Shown piece by piece: positions 16,002 through 25,271 of a stretch of DNA of 64,000 nucleotides. The notes below the pieces were generated by a model. The model was not told where the DNA came from. It saw only the letters and a program-made list of their open reading frames with translations, and ran no database searches. The stretch lies in the NCBI GenBank assembly GCA_014218215.1, contig CP043652.1, forward strand, positions 930,001 through 994,000. The letters are read 5' to 3'. This stretch comes from Geodermatophilaceae bacterium NBWT11 (GTDB lineage Bacteria > Actinomycetota > Actinomycetes > Mycobacteriales > Geodermatophilaceae). Every line of letters starts with the position of its first letter. Positions within the stretch are counted from its first letter, which is position 1. Made by a program: the position numbers and the translations under genes.

Positions 16002-17423
16002 TCAGCGTCCGGCGAAGGGGACCGTGGCGAGCTCGCGCCACAGGTGGGCGGTGGCCTCGGCGCCGCGGTACAGCATCGGCAGCAGCACCCGCTCGTCCGG
16101 TGCGTGGATGCGGTCGGTGGGCAGGCCCGCGCCGAGGAAGAGCAGCGGGGCGCCGAGCACCTCCACCAGGTCGGCCTCCGGGCCGCTGCCGCCCTCGCGG
16201 GTGAACAGCACGTCCTCGCCCGGGACGTCGAAGGCCTGCCCGATGGAGCGCAGCAGCGCGTCCATCGCCGGGTGGTCCAGGTCGCTGGCGCACGGGCTCA
16301 CCCCGCCGGCCGGCACGTGCACGTCGGCCTCGATGCCCGCGGGGGTGTGCTGCTCGACCCAGGCCCGCACCTGCTCCGCCAGGTCGGACGGCACCTGGTC
16401 GGCCACCAGCCGGAAGGTCACCTTGGCGTGTGCCTCCGACGGCACGATCGTCTTGTGCCCGGGCCCGGTGTAGCCGCCCCACATGCCGTTGACCTCGGCG
16501 GTGGGCCGGGCGCCGACCCGCTCCAGGGTGCTGAAACCGGCCTCGCCGGTGGCCGCGCGGGACGCCGCCGGGCCGGCCAGCCAGGCCGCCTCGTCGAAGG
16601 GCACCCGGCCCATCAGCGCACGCTCGCGCTCGGTCAGCGGACGCACCTTGTCGTAGAAGCCCGGCAGGGTGACCCGGCCGGACTCGTCGTGCAGGCCGGC
16701 CAGCAGCGACGCCATCGCGTGCAGCGGGTTGGGCACCGCGCCGCCGAAGGACCCGGAGTGCAGGTCGACGCCCGGGCCGCGCAGGGTGATCTCGGCATCG
16801 GCCAGCCCGCGCATCGCGGTCACCGCGCTGGGCACGTCGGCGGCGGCCATGCCGGTGTCGCTGACCACGACGACGTCGCAGTCCAGCCGGTCGCGCCGCT
16901 CGTGCAGCAGCTCGACGAAGTGCGGGGAGCCGGACTCCTCCTCGCCCTCGACCAGCAGCTTCACCGTCACCGCGGGGGTGTCGCGGCCGGTGGCAGCCAG
17001 GTGCGCACGCATGCCCAGCAGGTGGAAGGCGACGTTGCCCTTGTCGTCGATGGCGCCGCGGGCGTGCAGCTCGGGGCCGGCCGGGGTCTCCACCCGGGTG
17101 GGCTCGAAGGGCGGGTACGTCCACGCCTCCTCCGGGTCCACCGGCTGCACGTCGTGGTGGCCGTAGACCAGCGCGACCGGTGCGCCCGCGTCGGCCGAGG
17201 GCCACTCGGCGTAGACGGCGGGGGCGCCGGCGGTCGGCCACACCTCGACCACGGGGAAGCCCGTGCGGCGCAGCGCCTGAGCCAGCCACTGCGCGCTGGC
17301 GGCCACGTCGCCGGCCCGGGCCGGGTCGGCGGACACCGACGGGATCCGCAGCCAGGCGTCCAGGTCGGCGTGCAGGTCGTCCAGGTGGGCGGTCACGAAG
17401 TCGCGTTCGGCGTTGCTGCTCAC
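16002..17423 (-). CDS. M20-family dipeptidase/deacylase
   Basis: A 473-residue M20 metallopeptidase. Metal-ligand motifs are in order: YGHHDVQP (about residue 90), GAIDDKGN (about 122) and VEGEEESGS (about 157), with the dimerisation domain in the middle third. The subfamily typically hydrolyses dipeptides or N-acyl amino acids; the exact substrate is not predictable. The GTG at 17423 has TACCGT (17435-17430) six bases upstream. It is the first gene of a minus-strand run that continues with the kinase and DUF2510 genes. Confidence 0.88.
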   Translation of the reverse strand: MSSNAERDFVTAHLDDLHADLDAWLRIPSVSADPARAGDVAASAQWLAQALRRTGFPVVEVWPTAGAPAVYAEWPSADAGAPVALVYGHHDVQPVDPEEAWTYPPFEPTRVETPAGPELHARGAIDDKGNVAFHLLGMRAHLAATGRDTPAVTVKLLVEGEEESGSPHFVELLHERRDRLDCDVVVVSDTGMAAADVPSAVTAMRGLADAEITLRGPGVDLHSGSFGGAVPNPLHAMASLLAGLHDESGRVTLPGFYDKVRPLTERERALMGRVPFDEAAWLAGPAASRAATGEAGFSTLERVGARPTAEVNGMWGGYTGPGHKTIVPSEAHAKVTFRLVADQVPSDLAEQVRAWVEQHTPAGIEADVHVPAGGVSPCASDLDHPAMDALLRSIGQAFDVPGEDVLFTREGGSGPEADLVEVLGAPLLFLGAGLPTDRIHAPDERVLLPMLYRGAEATAHLWRELATVPFAGR

Positions 17424-17429
17424 CGCGCG

Positions 17430-17466
17430 ACGGTAACGCGCCCCGCCGGGGCACCCGGGATACGTT
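17430..17466. promoter_or_regulatory. Two back-to-back leaderless promoters
   Basis: In the 50-base gap between divergent genes, TACCGT on the minus strand (17435-17430) lies six bases before GTG 17423, and TACGTT on the plus strand (17461-17466) lies seven bases before ATG 17474. Both fit TANNNT -10 boxes of leaderless transcripts. Confidence 0.5.
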
Positions 17467-17473
17467 CGGCGCC

Positions 17474-18307
17474 ATGCCCCCCGGACAGCTGCAGGTGGAC
17501 GTCGGCGACCTGACCTTCGACGTGCGGACCGACGGTCCCGAGGACGGCCGCCCGGTGCTGCTCCTGCACGGGTTCCCGCAGAACTCCTCCTCGTGGGCCG
17601 CGGTCAGCCCGCTGCTCGCCCAGGCCGGGCTGCGCACCTACGCCCCCGACCAGCTCGGCTACTCCCCCGGCGCCCGGCCCGACGAGCCCGAGGCCTACGC
17701 ACTGCCCGCCCTGGCCCAGGTCACCGCCGACCTCATGACGGCCCTGGACGTGCCAGTCGCCGATGTCGTGGGCCACGACTGGGGCGCCAACGTGGCCTGG
17801 GCGCTGGCCGCCTGGCACCCCGACCGGGTGCGCACGCTCACCGCGGTGTCGGTGCCGCACCCCACCGCGTACACGCTGGCCTACCGGGCCGACCCGGAGC
17901 AGAAGGAGCGCTCGGCCTACATCAAGCTCTTCTGGCAGGTCGACAAGGCCGAGCGGGTCCTGCTCGAGGACGACGCCCGTCGGTTGCGCCGGCTGCTGGA
18001 CGGGGTGGACCCGGAGGCCGTGGCCGACTACGTGGCCCACCTGCAGGCGCCGGGCGCGCTCACCGCGGCACTGAACTGGTACCGGCAGATGAGCGGGGAC
18101 ACCCCGGTGGACCCGGTCGGGGTGCCCACCACCTACGTGTGGAGCGACGCCGACGTGGCCGTCGGCCGCACGGCAGCCGAGGCCTGCGCGGACCAGGTGA
18201 CCGGGGACTACCGCTTCGTCCAGCTGCCCGGGGTCTCGCACTGGGTGCCCGAGCACGCCCCGGAGGCACTGGCCCGGGCGGTGCTGGACCGGGTCGCCTC
18301 GGCCTGA
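17474..18307 (+). CDS. Alpha/beta hydrolase, epoxide-hydrolase-like
   Basis: A 277-residue alpha/beta hydrolase. The oxyanion HGFPQNSSSW (about residues 35-44) and the aspartate nucleophile elbow VGHDWGANVAW (about 96-106) are typical of soluble epoxide hydrolases and haloalkane dehalogenases; SHWVPEHAPE supplies the catalytic histidine near residue 258. Asp rather than Ser as nucleophile argues against a simple esterase. The substrate is unknown. It converges on adnB, with stops two bases apart. Confidence 0.85.
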   Translation: MPPGQLQVDVGDLTFDVRTDGPEDGRPVLLLHGFPQNSSSWAAVSPLLAQAGLRTYAPDQLGYSPGARPDEPEAYALPALAQVTADLMTALDVPVADVVGHDWGANVAWALAAWHPDRVRTLTAVSVPHPTAYTLAYRADPEQKERSAYIKLFWQVDKAERVLLEDDARRLRRLLDGVDPEAVADYVAHLQAPGALTAALNWYRQMSGDTPVDPVGVPTTYVWSDADVAVGRTAAEACADQVTGDYRFVQLPGVSHWVPEHAPEALARAVLDRVASA

Positions 18308-18309
18308 GC

Positions 18310-21300
18310 TCACCGGTCCTCCCCGGAGACCAGGGCCAGGAGGCCGGCCTCGTCGAGCAGGTCGACCGGGCGCAGCGTCACCCCGGCGGCCACGTGGTGG
18401 AACCCGGCGCTGACCTGCTCCACCGGCACCCCGGTCAGCCGTGACCAGCCCAGCCGGTAGGCGGCCAGCTGCACCCCGGCCGCGGCCAGCTCCGCGGGGC
18501 CGGGCACCGGGCCGGTCTTCCAGTCGATCACCTCGTAGCCGCCGTCGGGGGTGACGAAGACGGCGTCGATCCGACCGCGCAGGGTGAGCGGGCCCAGCGG
18601 CGTCTCGAACGGCGCCTCGACGTCGACGGGCTGCCGGTCGGCCCACTCCCCGGCCAGGAACCGCTCCTGCAGGGCGGTCAGGGTGTCGTCCGGCGCGGCC
18701 GCGGCGTCGCCCGAGCCGGGCAGCTCGTCGATGTCGATGAGCCGGGACGCCCCGAACCGCTGCTCCAGCCAGAGGTGGAAGGCGGTCCCACGGCGGGCGA
18801 GCGGGGCAGGCGCCGCGGGCATCGGCCGGCGCAACCGGCGGGCCAGCTCGGCGGGGTCGCGGCGGAGCGCGACCAGGGCCGAGACCGACAGGTGGGCGGG
18901 CAGGGACACCTCGGTCGCCCCGCGGCCGGACTCGGCCCGCTCGCGGAGCAGCAGGTCGGCGTCGCGGACCCAGTCGGTGACCACGTCGTCGTCGTCGGCG
19001 CCCAGGCCGGGCTCCCCCAGCGGGTGCGCCCGGGTGGCCCCGACCAGCTCGGCGGCCGCGGTGAGCGCCCGTCGACGGGTGGCCGACAGCGGGTCCGTCG
19101 GCCACACCCCCACCGGCCACTCGGCCAGCGCCGGGTTGGTGGCGTCCTCGTCAGGGGCCTCGGCCCAATGGTCCACCACCCCGGCGCCGGCCTCGCAGGC
19201 CTCCCGGACGGCCTGCAGCAGGGTCGAGGGCCCGTTGGGCTTGACCCCGTCGCGCCACCAGCTGCCCGAGCAGAGCAGCAGCCGCTTGGCCCGGGTGACC
19301 GCCACGTAGCCCAGCCGGACCTCCTCGGCCAGCCCGAAGGCCTTCCACTCCTCGACGTAGGTGCCCAGCGCGTCCCGGACCACGGACTGGTCACCGGAGC
19401 CCGGGACGGGCAGGCGCAGCCGGGGCAGGTCCTCCCGGTCGGTCGCGCGCAGCTCGACCGGGACGGCACCCGGGTCGCTGATCCAGGAGTCGGAGGTGTC
19501 GGGCTTGCTCGGGAACTGCCCGACGGTCATCCCGGGCACGCCGACGACGTCCCACTCCAGGCCCTTGGCCGAGTGCCCGGTGAGCAGCTGGACCGCGTCG
19601 GGGTTGACCGCGATCTCCCCGGGTTCCAGGCCGCGCTCGCGGACCTCGGCGTCGGACAGGTAGCCCAGGAACGCCGGCAGCGAGGGCAGCTCGGCGAGGT
19701 CGGCGAACTGGGCCGCCACGGTGTGCAGCGCGTCCAGGTGGGTGCGCGGGGCACCCGGGGTGGCGTCGGGGTGGCTGGCCAGCTCGGTCTCCAGGCCCAG
19801 GGTGCGCACGACCTCGTCGACCAGGTCGGGCAGCGGCTCACCGAGCCGACCCCGCAGGCCACCGAGCTCGGCACCCAGCCGCCGCAGCCGCCGGTGTCCC
19901 TCGACGGAGTAGGCGTCGGGGCGGCCGAGGTCGTCCAGCGCCTCGACGATGCTGCCGCGCTCGGGGGCCAGCTCGACGACCGGCGCCGCGCCGGCCTCGT
20001 CCACGCGGGGACGGCGGTCGCGGACCAGCTGGCGGGCCCGGGCCTCCAGGGCGGCGAGGTCTCGGGGACCGATCCGCCAGCGGGCGCCGGTGACCAGCCG
20101 ACCCAGCGCGTCCCCAGCGGTGGGGTCGACCAGCACGGTCAGCGTGGCCACCACGTCGGACACCTCGGGCACGTCGAGCAGACCGCCCAGGCCGACCACC
20201 TCGACCGGCAGCCCGCGGGCCCGCAGCGCCGCGGCGATGCCCGGGAGCTGGGCCCGGCGGCGGGCGAGCACCGCGATGGTGGGCCGCTCCCGGGCCGGGT
20301 CGGGCTCGGCGGGCCCGTGCCACTGCGCCGCAAGCCGGTCGGCCAGCGCCTCGGTCTCCTCGGCGATCGTGTCGTAGAGCCCGACGTGCACCTCGCCCGG
20401 GCCGGCCGTCGGCGCCGCGGTCAGGTCGGGCAGCGGGGACGCGTCCTCGGGCTGGGGCAGCCGCCCGGCGACGGTGTTGGCGATGGCCAGCACCGCCCGG
20501 TCGTTGCGCCAGCTGGTCGACAGGGTGAGCCGCTGCGCAGGCCGGTCGGCAGCACCCGGGAAGGTGCGCGGGAAGCGCTCGATGGTGCCCGAGGAGGCGC
20601 CGCGCCAGCCGTAGATGGACTGCCGGGGGTCCCCGACGGCCAGCACCGGGTGCTCGCTGTCCCCGCCGTACAGGGCCTCCAGCATCCGCAGCTGACCGAC
20701 CGAGGTGTCCTGGTACTCGTCGAGCAGCACCACCCGCCACCGGGCCCGCTCCCGGCGGCCCACCTCGGGCGAGGCGGTGGCCACCCGGGCGGCGTAGGCC
20801 ACCTGGTCGGCGTAGTCGATGGCGCCCGCGGCCCGCTTGCGCGCCTCGTAGGCCTCGACCATCGGCAGCAGGGCCACCCGGGAGCGCTGCCGGGCGAGCA
20901 CCTTGAGCACGTCGGCGTAGGGCCCCTTGGTGCGGCCGGTCACCGGGTAGGCCCGGACCTGGTCCTCGAAGCGCGTGGTCCAGGCCCGCAGCTGGTCAGG
21001 GCTCACGTCGTGCTCGCCCAGCTCGGAGGCCAGCTGCAGGACGTCCTCGGTGGTGGTGACCAGCCCGAGCGAGACGTCGCTCATGTCGCCGGTGTGCGCG
21101 GCCACCGCGGTCGCCGCCTGACCCCAGCACATGGCCGGCCCCAGCACCCCGGCCCCGGGCTCGACGCCGATCCGCAGCCCGTGCTCGGCGACGATCCCGG
21201 CGGCGTAGCCGTGGTAGGTCGCCACCGTGGGCGCGGCCACGGCGAGCCGCTCGGCCAGTGCCGGAGCGGTGTCGGGGTGCCGGGCCAGCGCGGTCAACCG

Positions 21301-21642
21301 GAGCCGGACGCGGGCACCGAGCTCGCTGGCGGCCTTGCGGGTGAAGGTGAGGCCGAGGACGGCCTCCGGGGCCACGAGCTCGTTGGCCACCAGCCACGCG
21401 ACCCGGGCGGCCATCGTCTCGGTCTTGCCCGACCCGGCCCCGGCGACCACCACCATCGGCCGGTCGACCGGGGCCGACACCACCGCGGCCTGCTCCGGCG
21501 AGGGGGCGTAGGAGAGCCCGCACCGCCGGGCCACCTCCGCGGGGTCCAGCAGCTGCGGCAGCGGGACGGCCGCCGGGGCGACCATGCCGGGGAGGTCGAA
21601 GGCGAGCTGCTCCTCGGGCTGCTCGCCGCGGCGGGGGGTCAC
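18310..21642 (-). CDS. adnB: AdnB-type helicase-nuclease subunit
   Basis: A 1110-residue UvrD-like helicase fused to a PD-(D/E)xK nuclease. Walker A is VVAGAGSGKTET (about residue 70), followed by LLDEYQDTS, VGDPRQSIYGWRG and GLEWDVV. The C-terminal nuclease shows LRGRIDAVF...YEVIDWKTG. It lacks the flanking cysteine cluster seen in the partner. AdnAB resects double-strand breaks in mycobacteria, with the two subunits encoded side by side as here. The GTG at 21642 overlaps the adnA stop (GTGA), so translation is coupled. Confidence 0.9.
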   Translation of the reverse strand: MTPRRGEQPEEQLAFDLPGMVAPAAVPLPQLLDPAEVARRCGLSYAPSPEQAAVVSAPVDRPMVVVAGAGSGKTETMAARVAWLVANELVAPEAVLGLTFTRKAASELGARVRLRLTALARHPDTAPALAERLAVAAPTVATYHGYAAGIVAEHGLRIGVEPGAGVLGPAMCWGQAATAVAAHTGDMSDVSLGLVTTTEDVLQLASELGEHDVSPDQLRAWTTRFEDQVRAYPVTGRTKGPYADVLKVLARQRSRVALLPMVEAYEARKRAAGAIDYADQVAYAARVATASPEVGRRERARWRVVLLDEYQDTSVGQLRMLEALYGGDSEHPVLAVGDPRQSIYGWRGASSGTIERFPRTFPGAADRPAQRLTLSTSWRNDRAVLAIANTVAGRLPQPEDASPLPDLTAAPTAGPGEVHVGLYDTIAEETEALADRLAAQWHGPAEPDPARERPTIAVLARRRAQLPGIAAALRARGLPVEVVGLGGLLDVPEVSDVVATLTVLVDPTAGDALGRLVTGARWRIGPRDLAALEARARQLVRDRRPRVDEAGAAPVVELAPERGSIVEALDDLGRPDAYSVEGHRRLRRLGAELGGLRGRLGEPLPDLVDEVVRTLGLETELASHPDATPGAPRTHLDALHTVAAQFADLAELPSLPAFLGYLSDAEVRERGLEPGEIAVNPDAVQLLTGHSAKGLEWDVVGVPGMTVGQFPSKPDTSDSWISDPGAVPVELRATDREDLPRLRLPVPGSGDQSVVRDALGTYVEEWKAFGLAEEVRLGYVAVTRAKRLLLCSGSWWRDGVKPNGPSTLLQAVREACEAGAGVVDHWAEAPDEDATNPALAEWPVGVWPTDPLSATRRRALTAAAELVGATRAHPLGEPGLGADDDDVVTDWVRDADLLLRERAESGRGATEVSLPAHLSVSALVALRRDPAELARRLRRPMPAAPAPLARRGTAFHLWLEQRFGASRLIDIDELPGSGDAAAAPDDTLTALQERFLAGEWADRQPVDVEAPFETPLGPLTLRGRIDAVFVTPDGGYEVIDWKTGPVPGPAELAAAGVQLAAYRLGWSRLTGVPVEQVSAGFHHVAAGVTLRPVDLLDEAGLLALVSGEDR

Positions 21643-24600
21643 CGGGTCACCTGCCGACCGGACTCCTGCACCGGGCAGCTGCGCTTGAAGGAGCAGCGGT
21701 CGCAGTCGGTGTCGGTGCGGGCGGCGAAGGTGGCCGCCCCCATGCCCTCGCCCACCTCGGCGACGAGCTCCCCCGCCCAGGTCTCCCGCGGGGGCACGTC
21801 GTCGGGCAGCGGGGCCTGCACGTGCTCCTTGGCCGCCTTCTGCGCCCCGCCGACCTGCAGCAGGGACGCCCCGCCGGGCACCGCGCCGTGCCGGGCGAAC
21901 GCGCCCTCGGCCACCGCCACCTGGTAGGCGGCCAGCTGGCCGTGCTCGGCGACGGTGCGGGGTGCGGTCCTGCCGGTCTTCAGGTCCACCACGACCAGCC
22001 GGCCGGCGTCGTCGCGTTCGAGCCGGTCGACCTGCCCGCGCAGCCGCGCCCGGCCCACGGTCACGTCGAAGTCCTCCTCGGCGGCGACCAGCTCGCGGTC
22101 CCCCCGGGCGTGCCACCCCAGGAACTTGGTCAGCATCTCCTGGGCACGGTCCCGCTGGCGCTGGTCGAACCAACCGGGCCCCAGGTCGAGCCGGTCGAGC
22201 TCGCCGTCGAGCACCGCGGCGGCCTCGGCCGGCGGGAGACCCTCGGCGACCTGCTGGGCGACGTCGTGCACCGCCGACCCGACCGTCCGGGTGGTCTCGG
22301 GGGACGCCTCGGCACCCACCGCGCCGAGCACCCAGCGCAGCGGGCAGCGCTGGAAGGTGTCCACCGCCGAGGGCCGGACCCGTACCGCCTCGGCCGGGTC
22401 GACCAGCGGGGACTCGTCGGACAGCGGCGCCAGGCCCCACCAGCTCGACGGGTCGGCACCGGGCACCCGCTCCTCGGCCAGGCGGCGCAGCAGGGCGGCG
22501 GCGCTGGCCCGTCGGGCCGTCGGGGTGTGCGGGTCGGTGAGGGCCCGACGCAGGTCGGCCACCAGCGCCGGCAGGGTCAGCGCCCGGGGCAGCGGGGTGT
22601 GCGGGCGGGTGCCGTCGCCCTCGGCGGGCGGTTCGGCCACCAGGTCGAGGAACCGGCTGGCGTTGGCCCCGGCGTCGGCCCCCTCCAGGCCCCCGTCGAC
22701 GGCGGTGACCACCAACCGGCGTCGGGCCCGGGTGACCGCGACGTAGAACAGCCGACGTTCCTCGGCCAGGGCGAGCGAACGACGGTCCAGCGTCGCGGTG
22801 TCGGTCCCGGCGGCCGCGTCGACCAGGTCCTCGGAGCCCAGCAGGCTGGCCCGCACCCGGAGGTCGGGCCAGACGCCCTCCTGCACCCCCACGACGCACA
22901 CCAGGTCCCACTCCAGGCCCTTGGCGGCGTGCGCGGTGAGCAACCGGACCGTCTCCCCCGCCGGGGCGCGGGCGGCCCCGCCGTCCCCAGGCAGCTCCTG
23001 GGCCCCCACGTGGTCGACGAACTGGGCGACCGTGGCGTACGGCAGCCGGTCGACGAACGCGGCTACCGCGTCGAACAGCGCGACCACCGAGTCGAGGTCG
23101 CGGTCGGCCACCGCGCCAGCGGGACCGCCGCCGGCACTGGCGCGCGCCCACCGCGGCCCCAGACCGCTGGCCTGCCACATGGCCCAGAGCACGTCCTCCG
23201 CGCTGCCGCCGCGGGTGAGCGCGAGCCGCCCGGCGCCCAGCACGTCGGCGACCCGGTCGGCCGGACGCGCGACGTGGTCGGGCAGCGCCTCCAGCAGGGT
23301 GGCATCGGCGAGCACGTCGGCCAGCGGGGTGCCGCGCTCGGCCGGGTCGATCCCCCGGTCGACGAGCACCCGGCGGGCGGCCCGCCGGAGCCGGCGCAGG
23401 TCGAGCACGGTGGCCCCGCCGAGCGGGGAGGCGAGCAGGGCCTCGGCACCGGACTCGGTCACCCAGACCTCGCCGTCCTGGTCCGGTCCGGCTCCGGCGC
23501 CGTCCGCGGCCGGCGGGGGGAGCAGGGCGCGGAGCCCGGCCAGCAACGGCTCGACGGCCGGCTGCTGGGCCAGCGCCAGGTCGTCGGCGGAGACCGCGAC
23601 CGGCACCCCGGACTGGCCGAGCGCCCGGCGGACCGGCGCCAGGGCCGACGACGTGCGCACCACCACGGCCATCTCCGACCAGGGCACCCCCTCGACCAGG
23701 TGGGCCCGGCGCAGCGTGTCGGCCACGTGCGCGGCCTCCACCGCGGGGGTGTCGAACACGTGCACCTCGGCCGTCCCGGCGGCGGTGTGCTCCCCGGGCT
23801 GCAGCCGACGGTGCTCCCACGGGCCGGGCAGCCCCTCGGCCACCCGGCGGCTCACCGCCAGCAGCTCGGCCCCCGACCGCCGGCACACCCCCAGCGACAG
23901 GCGCTGGGCCGGCCGGCCGTCGGCGTGCCGGAACCGCTCGGTGAACTCGGTGATGCCCCGGGGCTCGGAGCCGCGGAACGCGTAGATCGCCTGGTCGGGG
24001 TCACCGACCGCGACGAGGTCCCGCCCGCCGCCGGAGAGCAGGTGCAACAGCTCCACCTGGGCGGGGTCGGTGTCCTGGTACTCGTCGACGAACAGCCAGC
24101 GCGTGCGGACCTGTTCCACCCGCAGCAGCTCGGGGTCGGCCTGCAGCTCGGCGATGGCCTCGCGCACCAGCTCCGCCGGGTCGTACCCGCTGCCCGAACC
24201 ACCGAAGGACGTCTCCAGCCAGGTGACGTCCTGGTACTGCTGGGCGAACCGGGCGGCGGCCACCCAGTGCGGCCGGTCCAGCGACCGGCCCAGCGCCGCC
24301 AACCGCGCGGGGTCGACCCCCCGTTCGGTGGCCCGCAGGACGAGTTCGCGGAGCTCCCGGCGGAACCCGGCGGTCTCCAGGGCCGGCCCCAGGTCGCTCG
24401 GCCACCGGAGCACGTCGTCCTCGACGTCCCCGCTCAGCAGTCGGCGGACGGTGAGGTCCTGCTCGGCCGAGGCCAGCAGCCGCGGCGGGGGGTCTCCGCG
24501 GCGCACCGCCGCCCGGTGCAGCACGCCGAAGGCGTAGGAGTGGAAGGTACGGGCGACGGGCTCCCGGATGGTGCGCCCGACCCGGGCGGTGATGCGGGTG

Positions 24601-24914
24601 CGCAGCTCGGCCGCGGCCTTGCGGCTGAAGGTGAGGACCAGCACCCGCTCGGGGTCCAGACCGGACTCGATCCGCCGGGCGACGGCCTCGACGATCGTCG
24701 TCGTCTTGCCCGTCCCCGGGCCGGCGAGCACCAGCAGCGGACCGCCGGGGTGGTCGACCACCGCCTGCTGGGTGGGGTCGAGCACCGGCCGCACGGCCGG
24801 TGGTGCGGTCGGTCGCACCAACCGGTAGCGGGGTGCGGCGACCGGCCCGGACACCTCCGGGTCGACACCACCGACGTGCGCCTCCGGCGCCTGCTGCGTT
24901 CCCCCCACGGCCAC
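21639..24914 (-). CDS. adnA: AdnA-type helicase-nuclease subunit
   Basis: A 1091-residue UvrD-like helicase with C-terminal PD-(D/E)xK nuclease. Motifs: VLAGPGTGKTTT (about residue 65), LFVDEYQDTDPAQ, VGDPDQAIYAFRG, and nuclease residues LRGQVDRLER...LVVVDLKTG. Cysteines QRCPLRW before the nuclease and CDRCSFKRSC near the end could hold an Fe-S cluster, as in AddB-type nucleases. It is the upstream partner of adnB. The start is GTG 24914, 31 bases after the alkyltransferase-like gene, making a DNA-repair operon. Confidence 0.9.
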   Translation of the reverse strand: MAVGGTQQAPEAHVGGVDPEVSGPVAAPRYRLVRPTAPPAVRPVLDPTQQAVVDHPGGPLLVLAGPGTGKTTTIVEAVARRIESGLDPERVLVLTFSRKAAAELRTRITARVGRTIREPVARTFHSYAFGVLHRAAVRRGDPPPRLLASAEQDLTVRRLLSGDVEDDVLRWPSDLGPALETAGFRRELRELVLRATERGVDPARLAALGRSLDRPHWVAAARFAQQYQDVTWLETSFGGSGSGYDPAELVREAIAELQADPELLRVEQVRTRWLFVDEYQDTDPAQVELLHLLSGGGRDLVAVGDPDQAIYAFRGSEPRGITEFTERFRHADGRPAQRLSLGVCRRSGAELLAVSRRVAEGLPGPWEHRRLQPGEHTAAGTAEVHVFDTPAVEAAHVADTLRRAHLVEGVPWSEMAVVVRTSSALAPVRRALGQSGVPVAVSADDLALAQQPAVEPLLAGLRALLPPPAADGAGAGPDQDGEVWVTESGAEALLASPLGGATVLDLRRLRRAARRVLVDRGIDPAERGTPLADVLADATLLEALPDHVARPADRVADVLGAGRLALTRGGSAEDVLWAMWQASGLGPRWARASAGGGPAGAVADRDLDSVVALFDAVAAFVDRLPYATVAQFVDHVGAQELPGDGGAARAPAGETVRLLTAHAAKGLEWDLVCVVGVQEGVWPDLRVRASLLGSEDLVDAAAGTDTATLDRRSLALAEERRLFYVAVTRARRRLVVTAVDGGLEGADAGANASRFLDLVAEPPAEGDGTRPHTPLPRALTLPALVADLRRALTDPHTPTARRASAAALLRRLAEERVPGADPSSWWGLAPLSDESPLVDPAEAVRVRPSAVDTFQRCPLRWVLGAVGAEASPETTRTVGSAVHDVAQQVAEGLPPAEAAAVLDGELDRLDLGPGWFDQRQRDRAQEMLTKFLGWHARGDRELVAAEEDFDVTVGRARLRGQVDRLERDDAGRLVVVDLKTGRTAPRTVAEHGQLAAYQVAVAEGAFARHGAVPGGASLLQVGGAQKAAKEHVQAPLPDDVPPRETWAGELVAEVGEGMGAATFAARTDTDCDRCSFKRSCPVQESGRQVTR

Positions 24915-24945
24915 GGGTCGATCAGACCACGGGGCACCGACAGTC

Positions 24946-25233
24946 TCAGGCGCGGTGACGTCGGTCCGGCCAACCCACCTCTGCGAGGTCCACCCGGCCG
25001 CCCCGCAGCGGCACCCCGTCGGCGGCCAGCAGCTCGAGCTGGCGCACCCGCACCTGCTCGGCTGCGGTGCCGTCGGCGCGGACCACCCGGAACCAGGGCA
25101 CCGCTCCCCCGCCCGTGGACAGCGCGCGGGCGACCCGCCGGGGTCCCACCCCGACGAGCCGCCCGATGGCGCCGTACGTGCTCACCCGCCCGGCCGGGAT
25201 GGCCTCGACGACGTCGAAGACCGCCTCGTCCAC
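24946..25233 (-). CDS. Alkyltransferase-like (ATL/MGMT-fold) DNA-binding protein
   Basis: A 95-residue protein with the MGMT DNA-binding fold: IPAGRVSTYGAIGRLVG and VGPRRVARALS. The alkyl-acceptor motif PCHRV of true methyltransferases reads PWFRV, so the acceptor cysteine is replaced by Trp, as in ATL proteins that recognise O6-alkylguanine and recruit other repair factors. Rv3204 occupies the same place. The GTG at 25233 gives the family's usual length; CTG codons further upstream cannot be excluded. Confidence 0.82.
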   Translation of the reverse strand: MDEAVFDVVEAIPAGRVSTYGAIGRLVGVGPRRVARALSTGGGAVPWFRVVRADGTAAEQVRVRQLELLAADGVPLRGGRVDLAEVGWPDRRHRA

Positions 25234-25271
25234 GTCGACCGGAGCTCCGGTCGACGGCGGCTCGGACAGGG

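Noticed and set aside
18310-23886. A single 1858-codon frame covering adnB and much of adnA
   Set aside because: Only the part from GTG 21642 encodes helicase/nuclease motifs; the rest is an Arg/Pro/Ala-rich shadow of adnA in another frame.
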